DNA of 64,000 bases, from contig NZ_JASAMB010000022.1 in NCBI RefSeq assembly GCF_029948125.1, positions 62,001 through 126,000 of the forward strand, given 5' to 3'. Below, piece by piece: positions 49,868 to 58,391 of the stretch (position 1 is the stretch's first letter; every line of letters begins with the position of its first letter). The notes under the pieces are model-generated. The model did no database searches. It saw nothing but the letters and a program-made list of their open reading frames with translations, and was not told the DNA's origin. Position numbers and translations under genes: made by a program. The stretch is from Catellatospora sp. KI3 (GTDB lineage Bacteria; Actinomycetota; Actinomycetes; Mycobacteriales; Micromonosporaceae).

Positions 49868-50911
49868 TCAGCGCGGCGGTGGCGGTGGGGGCGGGGGTGA
49901 CAGCGGGGTGTCCGCCTGGACCAGCAGCTGCCAGTCGCCGGTGACGTGCTCGGGGATCACCGTGATCGTGACGCCTCCGGGCTTGCCTGCGTCGTAGACC
50001 GGGCCGCCCAGGTAGCAGGTGAACACGCGCAGCTCGGCGTCGTAGCCCCACCACTGCGCGGACTGGAGGTCGACTCCGTCCAGCTGGATGCGCAGCGACC
50101 CGGGGGTCACCGACTGGGCGATGAACGAGTAGCCGTCCCTGGCGTGCACGGTGACGGTCCGCGGGCGCAGCGGGTCCTGCGGGTCGCTGCGCAGCCACAG
50201 CAGGGGGTCCCAGACCTTGTCCGTGACCGGTCTGCCTTCGGGGGTCAGGCCCTCCCATCCGGCGAGCAGCTGCCTGGCGTCGGCGGCCGCGCCCAGGACG
50301 GCGGGCCGGTCGGGCAGCGGATAGGCGTCGTAGGGCACCGGCACCCCGACCGCCATGGCGATCGTCGCCCCCGGCGGGAACGCCGTGTTCTTCTGGGTCT
50401 CGCGGTCGGCCGCGATCACGCGGAGTTTGACGCTCATCTCCTGCCCCTGCTGCTCCGGTTCGATCTGCCAGCTCAGGACCAGGTCGTCGCCGCCGCAGGA
50501 GCCGCTCTGCCGGACCATCCCGTCGACTCCCAGCTCACCGCGCAGCTCCAGGCCGGCCGCGCCGGTGCAGTCGGTGAAGACCTTGAACGGGCTCAGGCCG
50601 GGCGGAGTGAAGGTGAGCGTGAGGCTGTTGATCCCCGGCTGCGAGCGGGTGGTGGCGATGATCCGGGTGCCCTCGAGGTACTGCGGGAACCCGGCGCCGG
50701 GGCCCGCGGGCTGGGACACCCCGCCGTCGCGCAGGGCCGGGACGAGGCCGTACCCGATGGCGCCGAGGGCGACCACGGCGGCGAGGACGCCGCCGATCCG
50801 CCGGTTGCGCCGGACGGCGATCCGGTGGCGCAGGTCGGCTAGGCGCAGGTGCTGGGCCAGGTCGGCGGGCGGGGCGGAACGTTCGTCCATCAGTTCCCTC
50901 AGATCGATCAT
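49868..50911 (-). CDS. Membrane protein coupled to a SigE-family sigma factor (possible anti-sigma)
   Basis: The 347-residue protein has a cytoplasmic N-terminus (about 1-38, RELMDERSAPPADLAQHLRLADLRHRI), one membrane helix (39-58, IGGVLAAVVALGAIGYGLVP) and a large extracellular part with six strands, two pairs of cysteines and a Pro-rich end. Its ATG overlaps the sigma-factor stop by four bases. Proteins in this position often restrain the sigma factor, but there is no zinc-binding HxxxCxxC motif. Whether it is an anti-sigma or a target lipoprotein-like sensor is not certain. Confidence 0.7.
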   Translation of the reverse strand: MIDLRELMDERSAPPADLAQHLRLADLRHRIAVRRNRRIGGVLAAVVALGAIGYGLVPALRDGGVSQPAGPGAGFPQYLEGTRIIATTRSQPGINSLTLTFTPPGLSPFKVFTDCTGAAGLELRGELGVDGMVRQSGSCGGDDLVLSWQIEPEQQGQEMSVKLRVIAADRETQKNTAFPPGATIAMAVGVPVPYDAYPLPDRPAVLGAAADARQLLAGWEGLTPEGRPVTDKVWDPLLWLRSDPQDPLRPRTVTVHARDGYSFIAQSVTPGSLRIQLDGVDLQSAQWWGYDAELRVFTCYLGGPVYDAGKPGGVTITVIPEHVTGDWQLLVQADTPLSPPPPPPPPR

Positions 50912-51402
50912 CGCGTCGCTCCCTCCAACATCAGCGAGTCGTCCAGGCGCAGCTTGGACAGGGCCTTGGCGTGCTGGCTCTTGACGGTGCCGACGGACAC
51001 GCCCATGGTCTCGGCGATCTGCGCCTCGCTCAGGTCGTCGAAGTAGCGCAGCACCAGCACCGCGCGCTGGCGGCGGGGCAGTCGGCTCAGGGCCCGCCAG
51101 ATCTCGTCGCGGGCGGCGACCGCGTCACCTGGGTCCGCGGTGGCGGCCTCCGCCGGCCGCTCGGTCGGCTGCTCGCCGTGCCAGCGGCGGCGCCACCAGG
51201 TCGAGTACGTGTTGATCAGGATGCGCCGCACGTACGGTTCGGGGTCGGCGTCGACCCGGCGCCACGCGCTCCACGCCTTGGCCAGGCTGGTCTGCAGCAG
51301 GTCCTCGGCGAGTCCCCAGTCGTGGGTGAGCAGGTAGGCGGTGCGGAGCAGGCGTGGCGAGCGGGTCGTCACGAAGTCCGCGAAGGTGTCGCTGCGCGTC
51401 AC
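50908..51402 (-). CDS. SigE-family ECF RNA polymerase sigma factor
   Basis: The 164-residue ECF sigma factor has region 2 (DFVTTRSPRLLRTAYLLTHDWGLAEDLLQTSLAKAWSAWRR) for -10 recognition and region 4 (LSRLPRRQRAVLVLRYFDDLSEAQIAETMGVSVGTVKSQ). The pattern is that of the actinobacterial SigE (SigM-like) family. GTG 51402 follows GGGAGG. The coupled gene downstream is a membrane protein. No target promoters can be assigned. Confidence 0.93.
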   Translation of the reverse strand: MTRSDTFADFVTTRSPRLLRTAYLLTHDWGLAEDLLQTSLAKAWSAWRRVDADPEPYVRRILINTYSTWWRRRWHGEQPTERPAEAATADPGDAVAARDEIWRALSRLPRRQRAVLVLRYFDDLSEAQIAETMGVSVGTVKSQHAKALSKLRLDDSLMLEGATR

Positions 51403-51483
51403 CGGTCCTCCCAATGGATAGGTCGCCGGTAATACCAGTCGATCCGGTCCCAGGGTTGCCCGGCGTACGGAAGGCGCGCACGG

Positions 51484-51529
51484 CACCGCCCGGGGCCGGC
51501 GGATGCTGGGACGCCGGCCCCGGGCGGTG
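51484..51529 (-). terminator. Very strong hairpin terminator after the ThuA-like gene
   Basis: A perfect 18-bp stem (CACCGCCCGGGGCCGGCG at 51484-51501, complement at 51512-51529) with a 10-base loop lies 12 bases beyond the stop of the minus-strand gene. Without a U-tract it still should halt transcription before the sigma operon. Confidence 0.8.
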
Positions 51530-51541
51530 GACTTCCCGCGC

Positions 51542-52714
51542 TCAGCTGCCCTGGTCGAACTTCTCCCAGGTGCCGATCGCGGTGCGGTTGGCGATGAGCG
51601 CGGCCGCTCCCGCGTTCTCCGCCACCACGTACTTGCCGTTGGCCTGGGCGCGCAGGCTGATCGTGCCGTCGCTGTTGACGATGCGGGCGAACGTCTCCCA
51701 CGGGCCGACGGCGGTCCGGTTGGCGATCAGGGGGTTGGCCCCGGCGTTGTCGGCGCAGACGTACTTGCCGTTGGCCCGGGACTTCAGCGCGATGTTGCCG
51801 CCGCCCAGGTCGACGATGTCGTACCGCTCGGACAGGGTGGCCGCGGTGGTGGCGCCGGCTATCAGGTTGCCGGTGCCGCCGCCGGGGGCGGTCACGAACT
51901 TGCTGTTGGCGCGCGCCTTGAGGGTCGCGCCGGTGACCGGCGGCTGCGAGGTGGGCGTGCAGTCGGCCGCGACCGAGCCGGCCGCGATCTGCAGGCCGCC
52001 GAGCAGCATCTTCGTGAAGTTGGTGTCGGTGTAGCTGGCCTCGGTGTGGCCGAGGCCGGTGTACCAGGAGCGCCCGCCGCCGTAGTTCTGGCACCAGGTG
52101 ATCGGGTGGTCGCCCATGGTGCCGCCGGTGTACGACGCCTCGTTCAGGTTCATCAGCACCCGCACGTTGGGGCGGGGGTTGGTGCGGTAGTTGTACCACT
52201 CGTCCGAGCGGCTCCAGGTCGACGGCAGGTGCGCCGTCGAGGCGTTGACCGGGGTCTCCACCCGCACCTGGGCGGTCTGGATCGCCGGGTGGGAGGAGAA
52301 GTACGCGCCGACCAGGCCGCCGTACCAGGGCCAGTCGTACTCGGTGTCGGCGGCGGCGTGCACGCCGACGTAGCCGCCGCCGGCGGCGATGTAGTTCTGG
52401 AACGCGGTCTGCTGGGTGGCGTCGAGGACGTCGCCGGTGGTCATCAGCCACACCACCGCCTGGTACTGGGCCAGGTTGGCGGCGTTGAACTGGGTCGCGT
52501 CCTCGGTGGCGGTGACGGTGAAGCCGTTGGCCGAGCCGAGGGCCTGGATGGCGGCGATGCCGTTGGGGATGGACGAGTGCCGGAAACCGGCGGTCTTCGA
52601 GAACACCAGGACCTTCGTCAGCGGCGCCGCCGCTGCCGGGGTCGCCGGGCCGACCAGCACCGTCGCCACCAGGGCGACGAGGGCGGCGGCCAGGGACAGG
52701 AGGCGTTTGCGCAT
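51542..52714 (-). CDS. Secreted ThuA-domain protein with fascin-like beta-trefoil modules
   Basis: The 390-residue protein has a signal peptide (MRKRLLSLAAALVALVATVL, cleavage near AAAA at about 29). A ThuA-type class I amidotransferase-like domain follows (31-245, VLVFSKTAGFRHSSIPNGI, GGGYVGVHAA, GRSWYTGLGHTEASY). The C-terminal region of about 125 residues has fascin-like repeats (KARANSKFV, KSRANGKYVCADN, RAQANGKYVVAEN). ThuA domains occur in proteins of sugar catabolism, often secreted in actinomycetes; the enzyme activity is uncertain. The same modules occur in the partial GH-like protein at 61067, whose promoter block is nearly identical. Confidence 0.85.
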   Translation of the reverse strand: MRKRLLSLAAALVALVATVLVGPATPAAAAPLTKVLVFSKTAGFRHSSIPNGIAAIQALGSANGFTVTATEDATQFNAANLAQYQAVVWLMTTGDVLDATQQTAFQNYIAAGGGYVGVHAAADTEYDWPWYGGLVGAYFSSHPAIQTAQVRVETPVNASTAHLPSTWSRSDEWYNYRTNPRPNVRVLMNLNEASYTGGTMGDHPITWCQNYGGGRSWYTGLGHTEASYTDTNFTKMLLGGLQIAAGSVAADCTPTSQPPVTGATLKARANSKFVTAPGGGTGNLIAGATTAATLSERYDIVDLGGGNIALKSRANGKYVCADNAGANPLIANRTAVGPWETFARIVNSDGTISLRAQANGKYVVAENAGAAALIANRTAIGTWEKFDQGS

Positions 52715-52913
52715 GTGCCCGCTCCTTCGCGCGGAGGTGCCGCGGTCGGCCGGGCGCCGGCCGCGACGGGAGGGGGACACGCCGGTCTGGCGGCCTGGGG
52801 CAGGGCCGGGCAAGGGGGTACGCGGCGACGCAGACACGGAGCATCCTTCATGCCGTTCGCGGGGGTCGCCCGCGAACCGGAGCCGGGTCGCCGATCCGAG
52901 GCTCCAGGTGGAC

Positions 52914-52961
52914 ATTGACATCCGTGAAACATCCTATACGGATCTTGGTCGTGAACGGAAG
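52914..52961 (-). promoter_or_regulatory. Conserved promoter block upstream of the ThuA-like gene
   Basis: On the minus strand it reads CTTCCGTTCACGACC, then AGATCCGTATAGGAT and GTTTCACGGATGTC. The block before the gene at 61067 agrees at nearly every position. TATAGGAT contains the actinobacterial -10 TAGGAT. It lies about 200 bases upstream of the ThuA-like start, so the mRNA would have a long leader. Confidence 0.7.
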
Positions 52962-52999
52962 AGCGGCAGCGCCGCCCCGGCCAAGCCGATCGCGAAGTT

Positions 53000-53135
53000 A
53001 TGCCCTACTTTAACCGTTTCTTCTGTCGCCCGGAGGTGCAGTATCGCCAGGCGGAGGCCAACTTTTGCTAGATCCGAAAAAACTATTGCTCTCTATCTAG
53101 AAACTTTTAGTTGAACCGATCTAACATGGCCGCTA
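53000..53135 (+). promoter_or_regulatory. AT-rich presumed promoter region of the ebo-type operon
   Basis: This stretch is clearly less GC-rich than its neighbours (for example TTTTAGTTGAACCGATCTAA). It lies directly upstream of the inositol-phosphate-synthase gene, whose ribosome-binding site is AGGAGG at 53148-53153. I cannot place -10 and -35 boxes with confidence. Binding of a nucleoid protein or a regulator is plausible. Confidence 0.4.
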
Positions 53136-53157
53136 CTTAGGCGTAACAGGAGGCCCT

Positions 53158-54297
53158 GTGCGTACCGGACTTTGGCTCATCGGAGCACGTGGTGCCGTGG
53201 CGGTGACCGGCATCGTGGGCGCGCTCGCGGTCCGGGCCGGCCTCGCGGAACCGACCGGCTGCGTGACCGAACTGCCCCCGCTGCGCGACGCTGCGCTGCC
53301 CACCCTCGCCGACCTCGTCATCGGCGGCCACGACGTCGTCGAGCTCGGCCTCGACAAGAAGGCGCAGGCGTTGGTCACCGCCGGCGTCCTGCCCGCCGCC
53401 ATCGTGGCCGCCGTCGCCGACGACCTGGCCGCCGTGGAGGCCGAGCTGCGCTGCGCCCCGCACGGCGCCACCCAGCACGAGACCGCGGTCCGCATCGCCG
53501 CCGACCTGGACGAATTCCGGCGGCGCCACGCCCTGGCGCACGTGGTGGTGGTCAACGTCGCCTCCACCGAGGCGGCGGCGGTGCCGCACCCCGCGCACGC
53601 CGACCCCGAGGCGCTGGCTGCCGCGCTGCACACCGAGCAGGTGCTCCCGCCCAGCTCGCTCTACGCGTACGCGGCCTTCACCGCCGGGTGCTCGTACGTG
53701 GACTTCACCCCGTCGACCGGGGCGCGGCTGCCCGCGCTGCACGAGCTGGCGCTGCGGGCCGGGGTCGCCTACGCCGGGCACGACGGCAAGACCGGCGAGA
53801 CGCTGCTCAAGTCGGTGCTGGCGCCCATGTTCGCCATGCGCAACCTGCATGTGCGCTCCTGGTCGGGGACCAACCTGCTCGGCGGCGGCGACGGGGCCAA
53901 CCTGGCCCGGCCCGACGCCAACGCGGCCAAGGTCGCCAGCAAGCAGCGGGTGCTCAAGGAGACGCTGGGCTACGAGCCGGAGGGCCACACCCGCATCGAC
54001 TACGTGCCCGACATCGGCGACCTGAAGACCGCCTGGGACCTGATCACGTTCAGCGGGTTCCTGGGCAGCCGGATGCGGCTGGAGTTCACCTGGCACGGCT
54101 GCGACTCGGCGCTGGCCGCGCCGCTGGTGCTGGACCTGGCCCGGCTGACCGCCGCCGCGCACGCGCACGGGGTGTCCGGTCCGCTGCCGCAGCTCGCGTT
54201 CTTCTTCAAGGACCCGCTCGGCGACGTCCCGCACGGGCTGGCCGACCAGTGGCGTGACCTGTGCGCATGGGTGGGGGGCTGGGATGCGGCTGCGTGA
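53158..54297 (+). CDS. Inositol-3-phosphate synthase-type enzyme, first gene of an ebo-type cluster
   Basis: The 379-residue enzyme belongs to the myo-inositol-1-phosphate synthase family, which cyclises glucose 6-phosphate with bound NAD. It has Rossmann GARGAVAVTGIVG at 9-21, YVDFTPSTGA, HDGKTGETLLKSVLAPMF with the catalytic Lys pair, NLLGGGDGANL, and HGCDSALAAPLVLDL. It starts an operon of seven overlapping genes and overlaps the prenyltransferase gene by 14 bases. In cyanobacterial ebo clusters this position is taken by a dehydroquinate-synthase-like EboD, so here a different sugar-cyclase may play the same part (inference). Confidence 0.88.
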   Translation: MRTGLWLIGARGAVAVTGIVGALAVRAGLAEPTGCVTELPPLRDAALPTLADLVIGGHDVVELGLDKKAQALVTAGVLPAAIVAAVADDLAAVEAELRCAPHGATQHETAVRIAADLDEFRRRHALAHVVVVNVASTEAAAVPHPAHADPEALAAALHTEQVLPPSSLYAYAAFTAGCSYVDFTPSTGARLPALHELALRAGVAYAGHDGKTGETLLKSVLAPMFAMRNLHVRSWSGTNLLGGGDGANLARPDANAAKVASKQRVLKETLGYEPEGHTRIDYVPDIGDLKTAWDLITFSGFLGSRMRLEFTWHGCDSALAAPLVLDLARLTAAAHAHGVSGPLPQLAFFFKDPLGDVPHGLADQWRDLCAWVGGWDAAA

Positions 54298-55123
54298 CCT
54301 GGCCGAGCTGGTCCGCGCGCCCGCCGCGCTGTCGGTGCCCGGCGACGCCGTCGCCGGGGCCGCCGCCGCGGGCAGCCTCGACGGGCGCACCGCCGGGGTC
54401 GCCGCCGCCTCGGTCTGCCTGTACTGGGCCGGGATGGCCGCCAACGACTGGGCCGACCGGGACCTCGACGCGGTCGAGCGCCCCGAGCGGCCGATCCCGT
54501 CCGGCCGCGTCGCGCCGAACACCGCGCTGGCGATCGCGGGCGGCCTGACCGCCGCCGGGCTGGCGCTGGCCGCCGCGTCGGGCGGGCGCCGCACGCTGGG
54601 CACGGCCACCGCGCTGGCGGCGGCGGTCTGGGCGTACGACGTGCAGGCCAAGAACACCGCCGCCGGCCCCGCCGCGATGGCGGTGTGCCGGGGTCTGGAC
54701 GTGCTGCTGGGCGCCAGCACCGGCCGGATGCGCCGCGCGGTGCGCCCGGCGTTGACCGTCGCCGCCCACACGTACGCGGTGACCGCGCTGTCGCGGCGCG
54801 AGGTCACCGGAGCCGACCGGTCGCTGCCCGCGCTGACGCTGGCCGGGACCGCCGCCGTCGCGTACGCGGCGTCCGGTCGGCGCGGCTGGGCCCCGGTCGG
54901 CCTGGCCGCCTGGTACGCGCTCAGGTTCGGGCGGGCGCAGCGCGACGTGCTGCGCGATCCTGCCGCCGGACGCGTGCGCGCCGCGGTCGGCGCGGGGATA
55001 ACCTCGCTGCCCGCACTGCAGGGCGCGCTGATCGCCGCGTCGGGGCGGCCGCTGGCCGGGGCACTGGTCGCGGCCGGTGCCCCGGCCGGGGCGAAGCTGG
55101 CCAGGGCGGTGTCCCCGACATGA
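54284..55123 (+). CDS. eboC: UbiA-type prenyltransferase, EboC-like (SCO3242 family)
   Basis: This 279-residue integral membrane protein has about seven hydrophobic segments. Its first Asp-rich motif NDWADRDLD at about 62-70 is followed by RPERPIPSG, as in UbiA enzymes. The second Asp motif is degenerate (YDVQAKN). It belongs to the SCO3242-like group encoded in ebo-type clusters. It would attach a polyprenyl group, perhaps from the operon's own polyprenyl synthase, to a polar head. Its start overlaps the upstream gene and its stop overlaps the next (ATGA). Confidence 0.87.
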   Translation: MRLRDLAELVRAPAALSVPGDAVAGAAAAGSLDGRTAGVAAASVCLYWAGMAANDWADRDLDAVERPERPIPSGRVAPNTALAIAGGLTAAGLALAAASGGRRTLGTATALAAAVWAYDVQAKNTAAGPAAMAVCRGLDVLLGASTGRMRRAVRPALTVAAHTYAVTALSRREVTGADRSLPALTLAGTAAVAYAASGRRGWAPVGLAAWYALRFGRAQRDVLRDPAAGRVRAAVGAGITSLPALQGALIAASGRPLAGALVAAGAPAGAKLARAVSPT

Positions 55124-56424
55124 GCATCCGCTGGGGGTACGGCACCAACGGCTTCGCCAACCACCGCCTCGACGACGCGCTGGCGATCATCGCCGAGCTC
55201 GGCTACCAGGGCGTGGCGCTGACCCTGGACCACGGCCACCTCGACCCGTACGCCCCCGACCTGCGCGCCCAGGTCGACCGGACCGCGCACCGGCTCGCCG
55301 AGCTGGGCCTGACCGTGGTGATCGAGACCGGCGCCCGCTACCTGCTCGACCCCCGGCGCAAGCACAGCCCGACGTTCCTGCACGACGACCCGGCCCCGCG
55401 GCTCGACTTCCTGAAACGGGCCGCCGACATCGCCGCCGACCTCGGCGCCCAGGCGATGTCGTGCTGGTCCGGCGTACGCCCCGCGCACGTGCCCGAGGCC
55501 GCGGCCTGGGACCGGCTGGCCGACGGCGTGGCCCAGGTGCTGGAGCACGCGCGGCAGCGGCAGGTCGTGGTCGGCTTCGAGCCGGAGCCCGGCATGCTCG
55601 TCGACACCCTGGCCACCTGGCGCGAGCTGCGCGACCGGGTCGGCGACGGGCTCGGGCTCACCCTCGACATCGGCCACTGCCGGGCCAACGAGCCCGCCGA
55701 CGTGCCCGAGTGCGTCCGGCAGGCCGGGCCGCACCTGGTCAACGTGCAGATCGACGACATGGTCCGGGGCGTGCACGAGCACCTGGAGTTCGGCGAAGGT
55801 GAGATCGACTTCCCGCCGGTGCTGCGGGCGCTGGCCGACACCGGCTACGACGGCCTGGTCGCGGTCGAGCTGGCCCGGCACTCGCACGCCGCGCCCGAGG
55901 TGGCCGCCCGGTCGCTCACCTTCCTGCGCGCGGCGCAGTGGCTCGGCGACGCCCTCGCGCGGGTGCGCCGCGACCCGGCGGCGCTGGCCGTGCTGCTGCC
56001 CGCCGCCCGGCGCCACGTCGGCGCCGACGGTGCCGAGGGCGCCCGGATCCGGCTGCTGCAGGCCACCCTGCTCTCGCCAGAGCAGGCCACCGACCTGTAC
56101 CGCTACGGCGACAACGACGAGAAGCGGGCCGTGCTGCGCGCCTGGCCCTCGGCCGAGCTGCTGCGCGACGCGCTGCGCAGCAACGACACCCGGCTGGTCG
56201 CCGCCGCCCTCGGCCAGGGCGCGGAGCTGCTCAGCGACGCCGAGTGGCGCCAGGCCGTGCTCAAGAGCGTGTTCATGGGCCTGCCGCTGGCGCAGGTGCA
56301 CGACCTCGACCGCCGCGCCGACGCCGAACTCGGCCGGATGCTCGACGGCCTGCGGCGCGAGCGTGAAGCCGCCGGCCGGACCATGCCCGCCGACGCCGTA
56401 CGCCTGCTGGAAAGGCTGCTGTGA
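55120..56424 (+). CDS. eboA: Fusion of TIM-barrel sugar-phosphate isomerase and EboA domain
   Basis: The 434-residue protein has an N-terminal xylose-isomerase-like TIM barrel (about 1-265, RWGYGTNGFANHRLDDALAI, GFEPEPGML with a metal Glu, DIGHC with Asp and His, and EFGEGEIDF). An all-helical EboA domain follows (about 268-434, LRAAQWLGDALARVRRDPAAL, ATLLSPEQATDLYRYGDNDEKRAVLRAWP). In cyanobacteria EboA is a separate protein. The fusion implies that the two act together. The start overlaps the eboC stop (ATGA) and its stop overlaps the eboB start (TGATG). Confidence 0.87.
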   Translation: MSIRWGYGTNGFANHRLDDALAIIAELGYQGVALTLDHGHLDPYAPDLRAQVDRTAHRLAELGLTVVIETGARYLLDPRRKHSPTFLHDDPAPRLDFLKRAADIAADLGAQAMSCWSGVRPAHVPEAAAWDRLADGVAQVLEHARQRQVVVGFEPEPGMLVDTLATWRELRDRVGDGLGLTLDIGHCRANEPADVPECVRQAGPHLVNVQIDDMVRGVHEHLEFGEGEIDFPPVLRALADTGYDGLVAVELARHSHAAPEVAARSLTFLRAAQWLGDALARVRRDPAALAVLLPAARRHVGADGAEGARIRLLQATLLSPEQATDLYRYGDNDEKRAVLRAWPSAELLRDALRSNDTRLVAAALGQGAELLSDAEWRQAVLKSVFMGLPLAQVHDLDRRADAELGRMLDGLRREREAAGRTMPADAVRLLERLL

Positions 56425-57272
56425 TGCGCATCTTCGACCCGCACATCCACATGACCTCACGCACCACCGACGACTACGCGGCGATGGCCGCCGCGGGCGT
56501 GCTCGCCCTGGTCGAGCCCGCGTTCTGGCTCGGCCAGCCGCGTACCAACCCGGGCTCGTTCACCGACTACTTCGACGCGCTGCTGGGCTGGGAGCCGTTC
56601 CGGGCCAGCCAGTTCGGCATCCGGCACCACTGCACCATCGCGCTGAACCCGAAGGAGGCCAACGACCCGCGCTGCCGCGAGGTGCTGCCGCTGCTGCCGC
56701 GCTACCTGGCCAAGGACCGGGTCGTCGCGGTCGGCGAGATCGGGTACGACTCGATGACCCCCGACGAGGACGAGGTCTTCGCGGCGCAGCTCGAAATGGC
56801 CGTCGACGCCGACCTGCCGGCCCTCGTGCACACCCCGCACCGGGACAAGCTCGTCGGCACCCGGCGCAGCATCGACGTGGTCAAGGAATCCGGCATCGAA
56901 CCCGGCCGGGTCGTGCTGGACCACCTCAACGAGCTGACCGTCGCCGAGGTCGCCGCCTCCGGCTGCTGGATGGGCTTCTCGATCTACCCCGACACCAAGA
57001 TGTCGCCGGACCGGATGGTCGCCATCCTGCGCGAGCACGGGCTGGAGCGGATGCTGGTCAACTCCGCGGCCGACTGGGGCAAGTCGGATCCGCTGCTCAC
57101 CTTGCGCACCGGGGAGGCGATGCTGGCGGCCGGGTTCACCTCCGACGACGTGGACCGGGTGCTGTGGCGCAACCCGGTCGAGTTCTACGGGCAGTCCAAG
57201 CGGCTGGACCTCGACGGGATCAGCGACGGGGCGACGTACGCGGGCAACTCGATCCTGCGCGGGGGGTCGTGA
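56424..57272 (+). CDS. eboB: TatD-like metal-dependent hydrolase, EboB
   Basis: The 282-residue TatD/amidohydrolase-fold protein has metal ligands HIH at residues 7-9 (FDPHIHMTSR), GEIGYDS (Glu), VHTPH and DHLNE (His) and a final Asp in NSAADWG. It is the EboB position in ebo clusters. The ATG at 56424 is the start; the GTG just before it is unlikely. The substrate is unknown, probably a phosphate or ester of the pathway product. The stop overlaps the next ATG. Confidence 0.88.
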   Translation: MRIFDPHIHMTSRTTDDYAAMAAAGVLALVEPAFWLGQPRTNPGSFTDYFDALLGWEPFRASQFGIRHHCTIALNPKEANDPRCREVLPLLPRYLAKDRVVAVGEIGYDSMTPDEDEVFAAQLEMAVDADLPALVHTPHRDKLVGTRRSIDVVKESGIEPGRVVLDHLNELTVAEVAASGCWMGFSIYPDTKMSPDRMVAILREHGLERMLVNSAADWGKSDPLLTLRTGEAMLAAGFTSDDVDRVLWRNPVEFYGQSKRLDLDGISDGATYAGNSILRGGS

Positions 57273-58390
57273 TGCGGCTGCGCAGAGCCGACGGCTCGAC
57301 CGTGCACCTGGCGTACTGCACGAACGTGCACCCGGCCGACGACCTGCCCGGGGTGCTGGCGCAGCTGGACCGCTTCGCGGTCCCGGTACGCGAACACCTC
57401 GGCGCAGACCTGCTGGGGCTGGGCCTGTGGCTGGCCGCGCCGGTCGCGTCCGCGCTGGCCGCCGACCCGGCGCTGCGCCGCAAGGTGCGCGCCGAACTGT
57501 CCGCCCGGGGGCTGGAGACGGTGACCCTCAACGGCTTCCCCTACCAGGCCTTCCACGCACCCGTCGTCAAGCACGACGTCTACCGTCCGGACTGGACCGA
57601 TCCGCGCCGCCTGCGCTACACCCAGGACCTCGCGATCGTGCTGGCCGACCTGCTGCCCGACGACGCGGCGCGCGGCTCGATCTCGACCCTGCCGCTGGCC
57701 TGGCGCGAACCGTGGGACCGGCCCCGCTGGCAGGCCGCGCGGGCCCAGCTGCGCGCGCTGGGGCAGGCCCTGGCCGACAGCGACCGGGAGATCCGGGTGG
57801 CGCTGGAGCCGGAACCGGGCTGCGTGGTGGAGAACATCGACCAGGCCGTGGCGGCGCTGTCGGGGGTCGGCAGCGACCGCCTGGGCATCTGCGTCGACCT
57901 GGCCCACCTCGCCTGCGCCTGGGAGGACCCGCGCGACGCGGTGGCCAAGCTCGAAGCCGCCGGGGTGCCGGTGGTGAAGGTGCAGGTGTCGGCGGCCCTG
58001 GAGGTCGAGGACCCGCAGAATGCGGCCGAGGTGCTGGCGACGTACGCCGAACCCCGGTTCCTGCACCAGACGCGCAGCGCGGGCGGGGCCGTCTTCGACG
58101 ACCTGCCGCAGGCGCTGGCCTCCTCGGCGAACGGGCCGTGGCGGGTGCACTTCCACGCCCCGCTGCACGCCGCCCCGCCCGCCCCGCTGGCCGCGAGCAC
58201 GCCCGTGCTCGTCGAGGGCCTGGCCGCGCTGCTGGCGGGCAGCTCGTGCGACCACTTCGAGGTGGAGACGTACACCTGGGAGGTGCTGCCGAAGGCGGCC
58301 CGCCCGACCGACGACGCCGGGCTGGCCGCGGGCATCGCCGCCGAGCTCGCGTACGCCCGTGCCCAGATGTCGACGTGTGGGGTGAGCTGA
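57272..58390 (+). CDS. eboE: EboE-type metabolite traffic protein (TIM barrel)
   Basis: The 372-residue xylose-isomerase-like TIM barrel is of the EboE group. It begins VHLAYCTNVHPADDLPGVLAQL. Metal-site candidates are in ALEPEPGCVVEN (Glu) and CVDLAHLAC (Asp/His), with HFHAPLHAAP and FEVETYTWEVLP near the end. In cyanobacteria Ebo proteins are needed to bring a scytonemin precursor to the periplasm. Here the cargo is unknown. It is translationally coupled to eboB. Confidence 0.88.
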   Translation: MRLRRADGSTVHLAYCTNVHPADDLPGVLAQLDRFAVPVREHLGADLLGLGLWLAAPVASALAADPALRRKVRAELSARGLETVTLNGFPYQAFHAPVVKHDVYRPDWTDPRRLRYTQDLAIVLADLLPDDAARGSISTLPLAWREPWDRPRWQAARAQLRALGQALADSDREIRVALEPEPGCVVENIDQAVAALSGVGSDRLGICVDLAHLACAWEDPRDAVAKLEAAGVPVVKVQVSAALEVEDPQNAAEVLATYAEPRFLHQTRSAGGAVFDDLPQALASSANGPWRVHFHAPLHAAPPAPLAASTPVLVEGLAALLAGSSCDHFEVETYTWEVLPKAARPTDDAGLAAGIAAELAYARAQMSTCGVS

Positions 58391-58391
58391 G

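Larger units (their letters stand above)
52715..53157. other. Intergenic region with shared promoter block and AT-rich segment
   Basis: These 443 bases lie between the divergent ThuA-like gene and inositol-phosphate-synthase gene. A 48-bp block at 52914-52961 (minus) matches one before the gene at 61067. Bases 53000-53130 are unusually A+T-rich (runs such as CTACTTTAACCG and GAAAAAACTATTGC), fitting a regulated promoter of the ebo-type operon. A further short frame to 52921 is not a credible gene. Confidence 0.65.

Noticed and set aside
53158-54297. Assignment of the first ebo-cluster gene as EboD (3-dehydroquinate-synthase-like)
   Set aside because: The motifs (HDGKTGETLLKS, HGCDSALAAPLVLDL) are those of inositol-3-phosphate synthase, and no dehydroquinate-synthase features are visible.
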